DNA of 64,000 bases, from assembly GCA_030847615.1 (NCBI GenBank), contig JAUMIR010000002.1, positions 200,367,809-200,431,808 of the forward strand, written 5' to 3'. The translations under genes were made by a program, and so were the position numbers. Below are positions 1 through 33,700 of this stretch, piece by piece. Position 1 is the first letter of the stretch; every line of letters starts with the position of its first letter. The notes beneath the pieces were generated by a model. The model did no database searches. It had not been told where the DNA came from and worked only from the letters and a program-made list of their open reading frames with translations. This DNA is from Gambelia wislizenii (Eukaryota > Chordata > Lepidosauria > Squamata > Crotaphytidae).

Positions 1-14
1 CCAGAGCTGATTTT

Positions 15-72
15 GACATACACACACATACATATACATATACAGTATATAGATACACATACACACAGACAT
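15..72. repeat. AC/AT microsatellite
   Basis: Imperfect alternating purine-pyrimidine run (acacacacatacatatacata and similar) in ABCC3 intron sequence. Confidence 0.8.
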
Positions 73-1137
73 TCCCTTCTGTCCCCAAAGTAGCGACTAT
101 TTCAGTTAGTGTACTCATTCATCTAAGAGTGCTTGCAAATGGACAGCTCTCAGTGCTATCTATCAAGTCAAGATGTTGAGCAACTATTCTGTCTTTTCTT
201 CCTTAATGGATTTTCTTTGATTTAAAAAAAAATGGAAGAGGCTGTGGAAAACCTTGGGGAGGTTGTTTACAAATGTAAGGTCATGACATCTGGACTCCCA
301 TAAAGTTTGGAGAATGAAGAAGGTCAGTTGCACATTAGGAAGGACTCTGAACAGACAATTTGTGAGAAAATACTGCTGGAGACAAACAGTGAATATGGAC
401 TTTCCTAAGGCTGCCAGCTACATGTGGATATTTGTAATTGATTAATAGCTTCTCTTTTAAGCAATTACTTAACCAATTGAAATGACACAGTATACTCTTT
501 GAATACATTTTTCTGTCCACCTTTAAATTACATAGACTAGTCATTTAAAAACCCATTTTAAAAGCATTACCTAAATCAAGACAAGCATGTTTCCAGCTCA
601 GATTAATATATTTGTTGAATTAATAGATCCATTCGACCAATTAATCAGTTCTTTGTGGAACATTAGAGGTGCTTTCACACAAAAGGTTGGATGGTTTATT
701 GCATTTCATTTTTCCTTCTCACATACTGTATAAAGAAATTACATCTTGTCATGTTTCCTGAGAGCTCTCATTTTCTAACAGAAGGGGCAGGGAGAGGGCA
801 CCTTCCAAAACAGGAAGTGATATCACATTGTTTTTGCAACAGGGAAAGCTTAATGGGAAAAGTTCAAGAAGGATTTCCTGATCCTCTCTACCCACCCTCT
901 AGCAAGGAGAGTAGCTTAGTGGAGTGTGTGGCCTTTTTTGAGATGAAGCTCAAGCCCAAGACCTGGATACTAGTGCTGTTGCCCTCTTTGCTATCTTCTT
1001 GACAAGCCTCCCCTTGTGTTGTGATACAATTCTTCCTTCAGTTATCCCATGGCCATGGAGAACAGTCTGCATTTTCATATTAAAAACTCAGTCCAGAGGA
1101 CCAGGTGGCAGATATTGCAAGAAAATGATGAGGAGCT

Positions 1138-1198
1138 ACATGACAGGGGGTTGGACGGGATGGCTGTTGTGGTTTCTTCCAGATCTATGATTCTATGG
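1138..1198 (+). mobile_element. CR1-like LINE 3' end
   Basis: Contains the diagnostic CR1 tail (GGGGGTTGGACGGGATGGCT, then a diverged CTCTTCC-like stretch and CTATGATTCTATG). The same tail recurs at 45138-45199 and, reversed, at 15601, 15838 and 33155. Confidence 0.7.
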
Positions 1199-1986
1199 TG
1201 CAGGGGTGCCAGGATGGTAGTGTGGGAGCCAGTTTGTACTGTCATTAGGCTTGAGTGGTAATAGGATTTCAAAAAGATGTAACTTCAGGGTACAAATGGG
1301 AACTCTCTTCTATAAAGTAGATTTATTTTGCAAAGCAAAGCTGACAGTGCAGGAAGTTTTTGTGTTGGAGCATTTAAATGTGCAAACATCACCTGCAGAC
1401 TAAGATGGTACAACCCAGGGAAGGTTTCACCATGATTCTGATGTCCCACAGATTGTCCCAAGGTTTAGAGAGAGATTTAATTGGGAAATATCCTAGAATT
1501 ATGAATAGCTTTTGGGCAGAATCCTGTTGATGTTGTCTGACTATATCCCTTGGTTACACTACAATAAGTATTGCTTTCAGGTGTTGCACAAGGAGGTAAC
1601 CAGTGCCCTCTTGCACAATGCCTCTGCCCCAGCAGTGCAACAGTATCCAGATAGCTCCTTAGTGCATTTCCAGGCCTGGAAACACCCCTATGGTCAAATA
1701 GTGGCCGAGAGTGGGGCTGCAGCAAGGAGCAATCTGGCTGCCATTGCACTGCTGGGGAAGAAAGAGCAACCTTTACCTCCACAGCCACCAACCTAAGGAC
1801 ACTAGCAGTGTTACACTCTGCCCGTGGTCAAAGAGGATCTTGGCTTTTCTTTCCTAGGTATTTCTTACTCTGAGACTATGTTAAATTTCAGTGGCACAAC
1901 GTGTTGATAGTTCAGGCCAAACAGCTAAAATATTTTCATTTGTTTCTGTTTTCTTTTTCTGATCTTTATGCCTTTGAATTGATTGA

Positions 1987-24039
<22,053 letters not shown>

Positions 24040-24082
24040 CAAGGTGGTCAGCACCATCAAAGGACTAGTTACTGGGTTGTGC

Positions 24083-24101
24083 TTTGTGTGTGTGTGTGTG
24101 T
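24083..24101. repeat. GT microsatellite in ABCC3 3' UTR
   Basis: Short (TG)n about 45 bases beyond the ABCC3 stop codon. Confidence 0.8.
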
Positions 24102-24636
24102 TTTTACCCAAAAGCAATATATGAATGTACTGTACTTTTCAAAACAGCATTTCTACCAGGTTATGGTAATACAGGAGCAAAACGTTTCATATGCTTATGA
24201 AAACCAGAAAATTTAATTTTATATTTTTAAACATATTTTCTATACTCTGAAGTATTTTTTTAATTGACAGATGTCCTGCTAAGAAAATGGGATGTGTGCA
24301 TGTAGTGTTTGTGTATGAACAGCAACTGACTATATTCCATTTTATTTCTAGTAAAATACATCTAGTTAAACAAAGTATTTGAGTCTTATTATTCTGGATC
24401 AATTTTCTGTTGAGTACAAAGTGTCCAAGGAAGGTATAACTGTGATTTGAGACTAATCAGCAAGAGTCTTACTTTTTTATTTCATTTCAATGAAACTCCT
24501 ACTGATAAAAGAAGAGGTTTTTGCAGCTTCTGGTAGAGTGAATCTGGTGTATTTTTAACAGGAGGAAATCCCTTTAAAAAGGGGGAAGTGTCAAAAGAAG
24601 CTCTCATTTCATTTCCCTAATCCAGCTACAGGACCA

Positions 24637-24637
<1 letters not shown>

Positions 24638-24674
<37 letters not shown>
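24638..24674. repeat. AC microsatellite
   Basis: (CA)n of about 18 units, uninterrupted. It makes the Cys-Val run in an antisense open frame, which is not a gene. Confidence 0.95.
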
Positions 24675-24677
<3 letters not shown>

Positions 24678-27600
24678 AGAGAAACCAGCATTTGCACTTC
24701 TGGAAAAGTAGGGGATTATATAGAGAAAGTGAGGAATTTCACCGTTTCCTACCAAGCAGGACTGGCAGGACTTGAAATGAAGATTTTGCATACATTCTGC
24801 TAGCCTGGAATGTCTGTTTTGAGTGGGAACCAACTGACCTCAAACAATGGTTGTATAAGAACTTCATTTTGTGATCTCAGTTCATAGCTGGGAGAGGGCA
24901 GTAAGGTTCTAGGCTGTATAGGGCTTGCAAAGTTAACACGAATATCTTAAGTTTAGGTTTTAGTTGTTAACTACTACTAGTAGCAGCAGAAGCATTTAAA
25001 ACAGTAGCAAAGTTTCTAGAAAATCTTTAAGGGAAAAAACGCTAATTCAGAATTTAATACCCAGTTCCCATCATAAAGACAGTGCATAACTAATATTCTT
25101 TCGAATGATATATACCAGGGGAAAATCCAGATCCTCAAATTTAAAGGCAACAACATTTTATTAATTGTAAAAAGGATACAACACATCAGAAATAAGAATT
25201 TTAGACTATTTGATTAATTCTTCATTTTCAGCATGTTGTTTATGTAGTAAATGCAGGAAGTTGTCAATCATTTATATCCAGTGTTAGAACTACACAGTTG
25301 TTATTATTGGGTTAATAATTTGGTTAGCAAAGCTAATAAAATCCTCTGTTATAAATTGCATAAGTATACAATATAAAAATATTTCTTTGAGTGCATAGAA
25401 AGATGCCAGCAACTGTGCAGTATGATCAACAGACCTGTAGTTTGTTCATTAATATTATGGCTAACCAATAGATCACATCTGTTTCCCCACATTTTGGATT
25501 CCTGCAGATATTTGGTTTTGAATGAGAATCCCAAAACATTTCAGTCACAATCCAGCACAGAGTGAAGCATGCTTCACCCCAGTGAATCTATGTGGATTAC
25601 AGTCTTCCTCTTTAAAGAGTTTGTCCTTAGAGGTGCTGGAATTTCTAACCCAATTCTTATAGCAGAAAAGCCTGTTTCCATTCAGTCATATTTAGAACAG
25701 TTCACAGTATAGACTGATTTTAGGCACACACTTATGTGTGTTGTAAGAACAGAAACAACAGACACACCTTCAAAGATCCAAATCCTGAGCCTTATGAACC
25801 TCAAGGAAGAAAAAAGAAAGGCTAGTTAAAATCTTTTGTGCAAATTCAAGGAGTAAGGACAGTCAATGGCAATATTTTCATTTACTTCTTGATCAGTCAC
25901 CCTTTCCCCTCAACCTACAGCAATCCTGACCAAGCTTTAACCCTTACCTCCCTCCCTCCTCCACCCCAACCAAACCTGATCAACGTCGCTAAGATGGAGT
26001 GGGAAGGTTTCTTCCTTGCACCTACTGCAGCAATACTAAGCAAGATGGCCATTTCCCTTTTTGTCTAGAGAGAATAATCTTAAATCAGTACAGCTGACAT
26101 AGGAAGAGACTCTTAATTCCAACCAGAGGAATCTGTTCACTTCCACCCATATGATCTTTTATAGCAGGAAAGAGTGGGTTGCATAGGGTCCATGGACTAT
26201 GAGTGGCCCACATAGAGGAGGGGGCGGGGGTTAAATCAATCCTGACATGGAATCATAGTGATACAATAGGAGCTTATTCCTCAACACTTCATCTATACCA
26301 CAAAACTTATGTGCTGTCACAGACTGTTCCTGTAACATTATGCATATTTAAAGCCATCTGCTAAAATATAAGGCCTACAAGGAATCAAAATTAAAATCTC
26401 GTAGGGCATTAGACAAGTCGGTATATTAGACCCTGGATTAGGAAGATGGATATCATAGCTCTGTGAAGTCAGGTGACAAAAGGACTAAAGACACCCATCT
26501 CATGTTACAGCTTGCTCACACAATCAAGAGGTTCTTAGGTTATCTTGAATCAATATCCTCTGTCTACATAAACAAGGGCTGTGAGCATGTTCCCAGACAT
26601 ATACCTTGTCTATCTTGGATTGTCACAAATCACTTTGTCCTCTGTGATTTCGAGTCACCACAGATCAGAATGACCCTCCTACAGTTTAACCTTGGCATCT
26701 GTAACGAGTCAGATCGCCTGTCTGCGTCACAATTTCACTACTTCTTTTTCTTTTGAAACAGAAGTGGGTTCACTTGAAACAGAATAACTTATTTCAACAG
26801 ATTACTGTAGTTGTTAAAACAATTCCATACATTAGGCAAATAATTGCCTGTAAGTTATAAATCAATTTAAATACTTACAGTATCAATCCAAGTATTTTAA
26901 TAATACTAATAATTCCCCTTAACTTAATCCAGGCAAACCCTGTATTTAAATCCTAATTTCAAATTGCCTGGATCAAAACCTGTGTATATAGAGTGATTGT
27001 TCACAATAATGCCATCAGCTCTGAACTCCATTCCAGAAAAGAACAGCTCAGATTTTAAAGCCAGAACTTAACATTCTGTGATCGATTAATCACAGTGATT
27101 CTTCAGTGCACTCTTTTAAGCACTCACCTAATGAGGGGAAATGAACATTATGAGTCACTGAAGCTAACTGATATTTGGTATTATATCTACTTGTCAAAAT
27201 TTCTGCCTAGAGAGGGAAATAAATTACTGTTTGAGTAATTAGCATTTCAGAGCTAGCATATTTGGAAATGCTACAAAATAGGGGAAGTGTCCTAAAACAC
27301 TGCTAGGCTAGGCAAACATTGCTAAATAATACAAGATCCTGGGAAAACAACTAAGACGGAGTTGGCACTCCTTTTCAATCTGTACCTTAACCAAGTCTAA
27401 ACGAAAGGTCAGGATCTAACAAAGTCGGCCTCCGTAAGTTTGCGTGAGTAAATTCTACTGATTCATGGTCAATAGCCTGGTTTTGCCAATGAGCCACTCT
27501 GAGGAGGCAGTGGTCACAGGAGGAATAGTCACAGATGACAAAATCCCCGGCTTGCACACCTTAACTTGGTGCAGGAAATCCAGAACTAGAGGCTCCTTTC

Positions 27601-28014
27601 TCCCTACTCTGGTTGCTCAAGCAACAGGGAGAAGAGGGAGACCAGTAAAAATGGTGAACATAGTGGAAAAATCCCTTCGCTTCCAACTGGGAAGCCTTTC
27701 TCTCAACTCCTTTTAGTCCTTGCAGATTGAAATTAATAGGCAGACTGGGGCTTGCTAATTTAGATAGGTAGCTACTACATAGTCGCTCTCACTAGATTTG
27801 GATTTGATCCAATCAGGAACTCTTACTATAATTTAAATCCTTAGCAGAAGCAGGACAAAAACTGGAGTTCTAGCCTAAGGATTTAAGTCTTTATTTCATT
27901 CCCACATCCAAAAATGTGTAACTTCCAATTATTTTCTCCCTGCTCTGTGAAAACATGAGGGGTTCAATGCAACTTCCTGGTATTTCATACTTTGGGAAAA
28001 TTCATTTGTACAAA

Positions 28015-28047
28015 TTTACATACATACATATATATATATATATATGC
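28015..28047. repeat. TA-rich microsatellite
   Basis: ACATACATACATATATATATATA run upstream of a degenerate tandem repeat. Confidence 0.85.
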
Positions 28048-28199
28048 ACAGAAAGCATGCTTTTGGTTTCTGTGAAAAACTATTTTGTGCAGTAGACTGT
28101 AGTTTGCACAGAATACACTGATTTTTGTGCAAAATGTTGCTTTTGGCAAAAAAAAATAACCATTTTGTCCCCAAATGCATGTCCCCTATACAGAAAATA

Positions 28200-28262
28200 G
28201 TATATTTATACAATTTGAGTAAATTTATACAATTTAGACAAATTTACACAATTTGCAAAAAT
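28200..28262. repeat. Degenerate 20-bp tandem repeat
   Basis: Three consecutive units of the form ATTTATACAATTTRGAC(A)A. Single related words (TTGTGCAAA, TTTGCACA) are scattered over 28080-28345. Confidence 0.6.
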
Positions 28263-29154
28263 GCACTAATTCCACATTTTCTGCACGTACGTGTGTGCAT
28301 GCACATGCACACAGAGTACATATTTTTGTGCAAATAAATTTTCACAAATGCCTGAAGTGCAAAGAATATTATTACTGTTGTTCTCCTTTTCCTCAAGTGC
28401 CTTGGGTGTTTGGGTGCGTTTTGTTTTTTTTATTGAGGATGTGAATAATAATAAATATTCTTCACATCCTTATTATTCTGGTCACAGACCTTTCCTGGAA
28501 AAAAATTCATAGGGATGAGCAGTTCTGGCATATATGGCTTTCCACTGGAAGCATTCCAAAAGCGCTCCTGCAGACACAGATGTCACTTCACACCTGCCTT
28601 AATTTTGTGGGGATGGCTGTTCTCCAAAAAGCCCTGGCCCAAAGCTAGGGTCATAGCGTTCATGAACACTTGCCCAAAACTGCAGGTTAGAAGCACTGAC
28701 AAGTGGCCACCAACATCAGCAACTGAATACTTTTTTCCTGTTATTTCCTAGTTCCCTAGCTAGAGTTCCTCCAACTTGCCGTACACATTCATCAGACTGT
28801 AGTTAAACAACATCCTGTGACTAGTACTCAGAATGCTAAAACTAGATATATTACTTATTATTCAAAAGTGTTATTATGTTTCATGCTTTTCCAGGTGATT
28901 TACTCTAAGACCTGACACCAGATTATTTATACAGCATTTGAACTAGCAAGAAGATGAAAAGCTGAGCATGCCTATATGAAATGCAAGCAAGTCTGTCAAA
29001 AATGCATAGAAATTCCAAGATTTTAGCTTAGTTATCTTGGTATTAAAAGTAATTTTGCTATTTAAAATGTTATATTATTTTCCTTAAATAGCTAATAGTT
29101 TCAAATTAGAGGATAGATAATATAAAAGCTAGGGCAGAGTTGGAAGAATCATGC

Positions 29155-29258
29155 AGCCATCCAAATGTTATTGGACTGCAAGTCCATCAGGACAGCCAAT
29201 GGTGAGGAATGCTGCGAGTTGCAGTCCAATGATATCTGGAGGGCTGCACGATGCCCAC
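29155..29258. mobile_element. hAT-like MITE
   Basis: CCAAATGTTATTGGACTGCA at the left is answered in inverse by GCAGTCCAATGATATCTGG at the right, with the centre 'agccaatggtgaggaatgctg'. This is the common reptile MITE architecture also seen at 8891 and 41983. Confidence 0.65.
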
Positions 29259-29672
29259 CTCTAGAACAGACGCTGAGAGGAATTGTGCTCAGTCTACATG
29301 TGGCTTCAGCCTGTCCAGTGCAGTTACCATCCTTATCACCCCTCAGGAAACCCCTTAAGTTGAAGCAAAAAAACAAAAATACCCAGACACTGCCAACCGT
29401 TCCACATTGTTTACTGACAAGCAGTCATATGTTAGACACACACACATCCTCAGAGTTTTGGTCAAAATCATATTTACAGTTTTTGTTAATACGGTAAATA
29501 TGTTCAGATGTTTAAGCACCATTTTGAAGAAATCACAGCTAATTTAACCATTTTGGGTTAATTCTTTTTTAAACCAGCCAGATATAAATGCTGTGCTTTT
29601 GTCAGAAATCCAAGCTTGGCTTCTCAAAGGACTGGGCACAGCTTGTCCAGCATTCTGTGCTGAGTTTCAGAA

Positions 29673-29770
29673 AGTTCCTTTTTTGGACTGCAACTCCCAG
29701 AATCCCCAAGCCATTATGACCACTGGCCATGCAGGCTGGGAGATTCTGGAAGTTTTAGTCCAAGAAGTCT
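29673..29770. mobile_element. Small palindromic MITE (hAT-like)
   Basis: TTTTTTGGACTGCAACTCCCAGAATCCCCAAGCC is answered by GGCTGGGAGATTCTGGAAGTTTTAGTCCAAGAAG around a short centre 'accactggccatgca'. Same family as 3784-3860. Confidence 0.65.
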
Positions 29771-30618
29771 TCCTTTTCCTCCCAAGTCTTTCTTTTCTGC
29801 CCATGCCACATGTACCACTAAGAAGTATGAGACTCTCCAGAAGCTTACTGGAAGTTTGTCCCAATAGTGGCAAGGCCAGAATTCCCTCTTGACTCATATC
29901 TTGCCTATATCAACACTGCCTGCTCCTCCTGACATGGAAAAATAGCAAAATAGATCCCACTTACACACATACACAGGGGCTCTTCCCAAAGGATGGCTTA
30001 TTAGTGTAACTCAGAATTCTCTTGCTACTCTATGCCAGCGCAACTATTGTCTGAGAGCCCTTACTCTCTCTCCCTTCTCCCTGTAAAAATAGCTTATTCT
30101 CCTCACATGTTGCACATTTAACTCTAGCTAGACATTTCAGGAGTCTCTGCATGTTAAGTATCCAATTAGAAGCTTTACATGCATCCCAGGTTCTGTCCTT
30201 CAACATAAGTGCTCCTGCTCTTTTTAATCAGTAGCAATTATTAGAACAATTCAATTTAAGTCTTTCCCTGAGACTTCTAGCTCTGCAGCATTCTGCGAAA
30301 AAATAATTCCCTTGCAAGGATCACTGCTGCGTGTCAAGAGGAAATCTTCTGTCACTGCTTAGTATTCTATCCCAGAACATTATTTGACTGCCAGTTTGTT
30401 CAAAGATTAACAGCAGACACTACAAGTATGACATCCTCATCCAAAGCACAGCTAACTAGAAACACGCCCAACTGTTTCCAGATGAACTTGCTTCCAAGTA
30501 AGTATGCTAAATAGGTTAATGCTGTTTTCCAAGGTAAATTAGAATTTGAGGTTATAGCCCTTACAAAATCCTAGGTTTAACTGTTACATATTAGTGACAG
30601 GTATTATTGTGTGAACAA

Positions 30619-30765
30619 TTAGTAAGTCAGTTTTGATGCTTTCTTATTATAGCATGGCCTTTCAGTCAATGGTGGTGCTGCATTTCTGAACAGGAAGTCA
30701 TTTTCACTCATTGTTAGCACGAGCTCCAATTCTTGGAAATCTTGAAGCCTTGAGACATCTTTGTC
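30619..30765 (-). CDS. ANKRD40: ANKRD40 coding exon 5 with stop
   Basis: 147 nt after a TTCTTTAAG acceptor. It encodes [20 protein letters not shown] and ends [30 protein letters not shown] (30621-30619). The C terminus matches the family closely. Confidence 0.95.
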   Translation of the reverse strand, partial: DKDVSRLQDFQELELVLTMSENDFLFRNAAPPLTERPCYNKKASKLTY

Positions 30766-33700
30766 CTTAAAGAAACAAACATAGTACATTTTAAAAAAAT
30801 AATACTTAGACACATATGTGGCATGCAAGACCCCCAAATGTGACAATTTTCACTCATCTTCCTATTGTACTATCTCTTGCATAACTAATTATTTTTTAAA
30901 TGTTCAAAGAAGGTTCTCTTTGCAATTTGCGCACCAAATGTTTACTCTTTTCAATAAGTTGGAGGATGGAGAAACACTGCAATTCTTTGGAAATATCTTT
31001 GTAAGGAATTTCTTTTTGGATACTGTTGTATCTAAAACAGAACATTCAAGAACCTTAAGTGTGAGTTCACCCAGACGTTAAATGCTCATGAACATTGCTG
31101 TGTGCAAAATGCTTCTGCAGAGTTCCACTGACTTCAGGGTGACAATGGTGTGGTAACTGCCACACTTACAAACTTAGTATGAAAGAAGATGGTGTTACAC
31201 TTCTGAACGCAGTTTGAAGATTTGCATAGTCAAGTTCTTTCATGACAATTATTTTATAAATATTGTAAGCAACTACAAAAATTAAAACCAGCCTAGGTTT
31301 TCACTTCTTTTATAGGATAACTAACTTCAGTAAAGGGAATCAAAGAGATAAAATATCTCAATCTCAGCTTGTTTCTTGATAAAGTTTTATGTGATATTCT
31401 TAAAAGTACAATGGAGAGAAGTGAGCTGGAGGCAAGTGTACCTTTGGCTACAAAGCCACAATCAGGATATTCCAGTATACTGTGGATATCAGCCAGAGTA
31501 GCAATTAGTGGATTGCTATAATTTAAATTGGGGAGCTAAATGATGTTTTCACAGAGGTCTGTCCTGGACCAGCACAAATCAGCACTTTTTATAAACAGCT
31601 TGGATAAAGGAATTATGAGTATGTTTAGATTTTATGGAGAGACAGAACTGGATGGACAGCCAATACAGTAGAGGAAAAAATTAACACACTTAAATAAAGA
31701 CAAATGTTATGACGCAAGAGCACTAGACTTAAACCTAGAATAAGAGTGAACAGACAGGGCTTTAGAATTGCAATGAGAAGACACCAAGGCATCAGATGAC
31801 CAGGTGGCAGGAATGATGGGCAGGAAGATTAACCTTTCATATGGCTGTGGCTACTGACAACTAGGTAGCAGAAGCATGGAGCTGATGTGCACAACCAGCA
31901 GTTGTGTGCATCAGTGCAAAAAACATTGATAGAATGAAGGAAAGTACAATCTATACTCCATAAATCATTTCAGAGCTAGCACCATGAACTATTCTATGCA
32001 GAATAAAGGTGGACTTATCTGCTCATCAATAAGACTTTATATTATAATTTACAAGTCTGGATTGTCAACATTCATGCCCCGCCAAGCATCTCATGATACC
32101 CATGTCGTTTGTTGTATGTTGCCCAATCCTAATCTTGTGGCTTATGATAGGAATAGGAAAATAGTTGCTGAGACAGATGTTGGGCTATAAAAGAGTAAAA
32201 CAATCATCTGTTGGGCAGAGGTGCAGTAACAGTTAAGCTGAATGCCTCTGGGTTCATCTGTTCATATATGCTATTGAAAGTCACTGGCCTTTGGAAGGGA
32301 CAAAGATAAAACCCCTTTCTTCCTCTTTGCACTTTCCAAAGGCAGAAACCAATAGCTGGCAGGCTCACCCACCTTTGGAAGGAGCAAAGATAAACCTTCA
32401 GCCCAAGCCTGATGCAAAGATTTTGTGATAGGAAGATGGGCAATGGAGTGAAGAAAGGGGTTTTTCTTCACTCCTGCCAAAGGCAGCTGAGGCCACCAGC
32501 TATCAGTTTCTTCCCTTGGAAGGAAGAGGAGAAAGGGATTTCTCTGATTTGGAGTGCGGGGTTGGCATGGTGGGCAGGAGAGGAGACAGCACAAAGTAGG
32601 GGGAAGAGAAGGAGCAGGGGAAAAGGTGGATCAGTGTGGAAGGGCTTGACAATCTAGCTGAGGCATCATGGAGGAAAGATGGGTAAGGGAGTGATAGGCC
32701 GGGGCTGTTGGTGGGAAAGAAGTCACTAGTGTACGTTGTGGGGGGAGCTTACAGTATTCACAGTTTTTTTCCATTTTCACAGGGGTCCTGTATCCCTAAC
32801 CCCCCTGAATGTAGAGGGCTGTCTGTACAATATTTCTGGCTAGTTTTTTCCTACTATCAGATGTTAATGCTTGTATCTACAGTGCAAATCAACACATACC
32901 TTCTCAGAAGTAAGACCCATTGAGATCAAAGGGGATTACTTCCATATAGGTGGGTATCAAGTTAAGCATAAAATAACACAACAAAAACAACACAACACAT
33001 CAACTCTTGAAGGCATAATACAAACCTATAGTATATAAACAACATGTGCCTATCAAGAGCAGTTTGAATGACCAAGCCCCAAACCTCTAGTTTTTGCTGC
33101 CTGCTTCAAAACATGTTTGTTATGAAAGTTCAAAACATTAGCAGGCCACAAACACAGAATCATAGAATTGTAGAGTTGGAAGAGACCACGAGGGCCATCC
33201 AGTCCAACCCCCTGCCACGCAGGAATCACGATCAAAGCATTGCTGACAGATGGCCATCCAAGCCTCTGTTTAAAGACCTCCAAGGAAGGAGACCCCACCA
33301 CGCTCTGAGGGAGTGTGTTCCACTGCCAAACAGCTCTTACTGTCAAAAAGTTCCTCCTAATATTGAGGTGGAATCTCTGTTCCTGGAGCTTGCATCCATT
33401 ACTCCGTGTTCTAGTCTCTGGAGCAGCAGAAAAACAAGTTTCCTCCATCCTCAATGTGACACCCCTTCAAATACTTAAACAGGGCTATCATATCGCCCCT
33501 TAACCATCTTTTTTCCAAGCTAAACATACCCAGCTCCCCAAGTCTTTCCTCATAAGGCATGGTTTCCAGACCTTTCACCATTTTAGTCATCCTCCTCTGG
33601 ACACGCTCTAATTTGTCAATATCCCTTTTGAACTGTGGTGCCCAGAAGTGGACACAGTATTCTAGGTGAGGTCTGACCAAGGCAGAATAGAGTGGCACTA

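Larger units (their letters stand above)
24040..30618. other. ABCC3-ANKRD40 convergent intergenic region including both 3' UTRs
   Basis: No coding region is supported. It probably includes the 3' UTR of ABCC3 (plus) and of ANKRD40 (minus). Candidate signals are AATAAA at 25335-25340 on the plus strand and TTTATT at 25157-25162 or 27890-27895 (AATAAA on the minus strand); none can be proven here. It also holds GT and AC microsatellites, a TA run, 20-bp tandem repeats and small MITEs. Confidence 0.6.

Noticed and set aside
27465..27716. 83-codon open frame between ABCC3 and ANKRD40
   Set aside because: No recognisable motif; lies in probable 3' UTR or intergenic DNA.
28515..28751. 78-codon open frame in the intergenic region
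   Set aside because: No domain, no splice sites joining it to a neighbour, and typical chance length.
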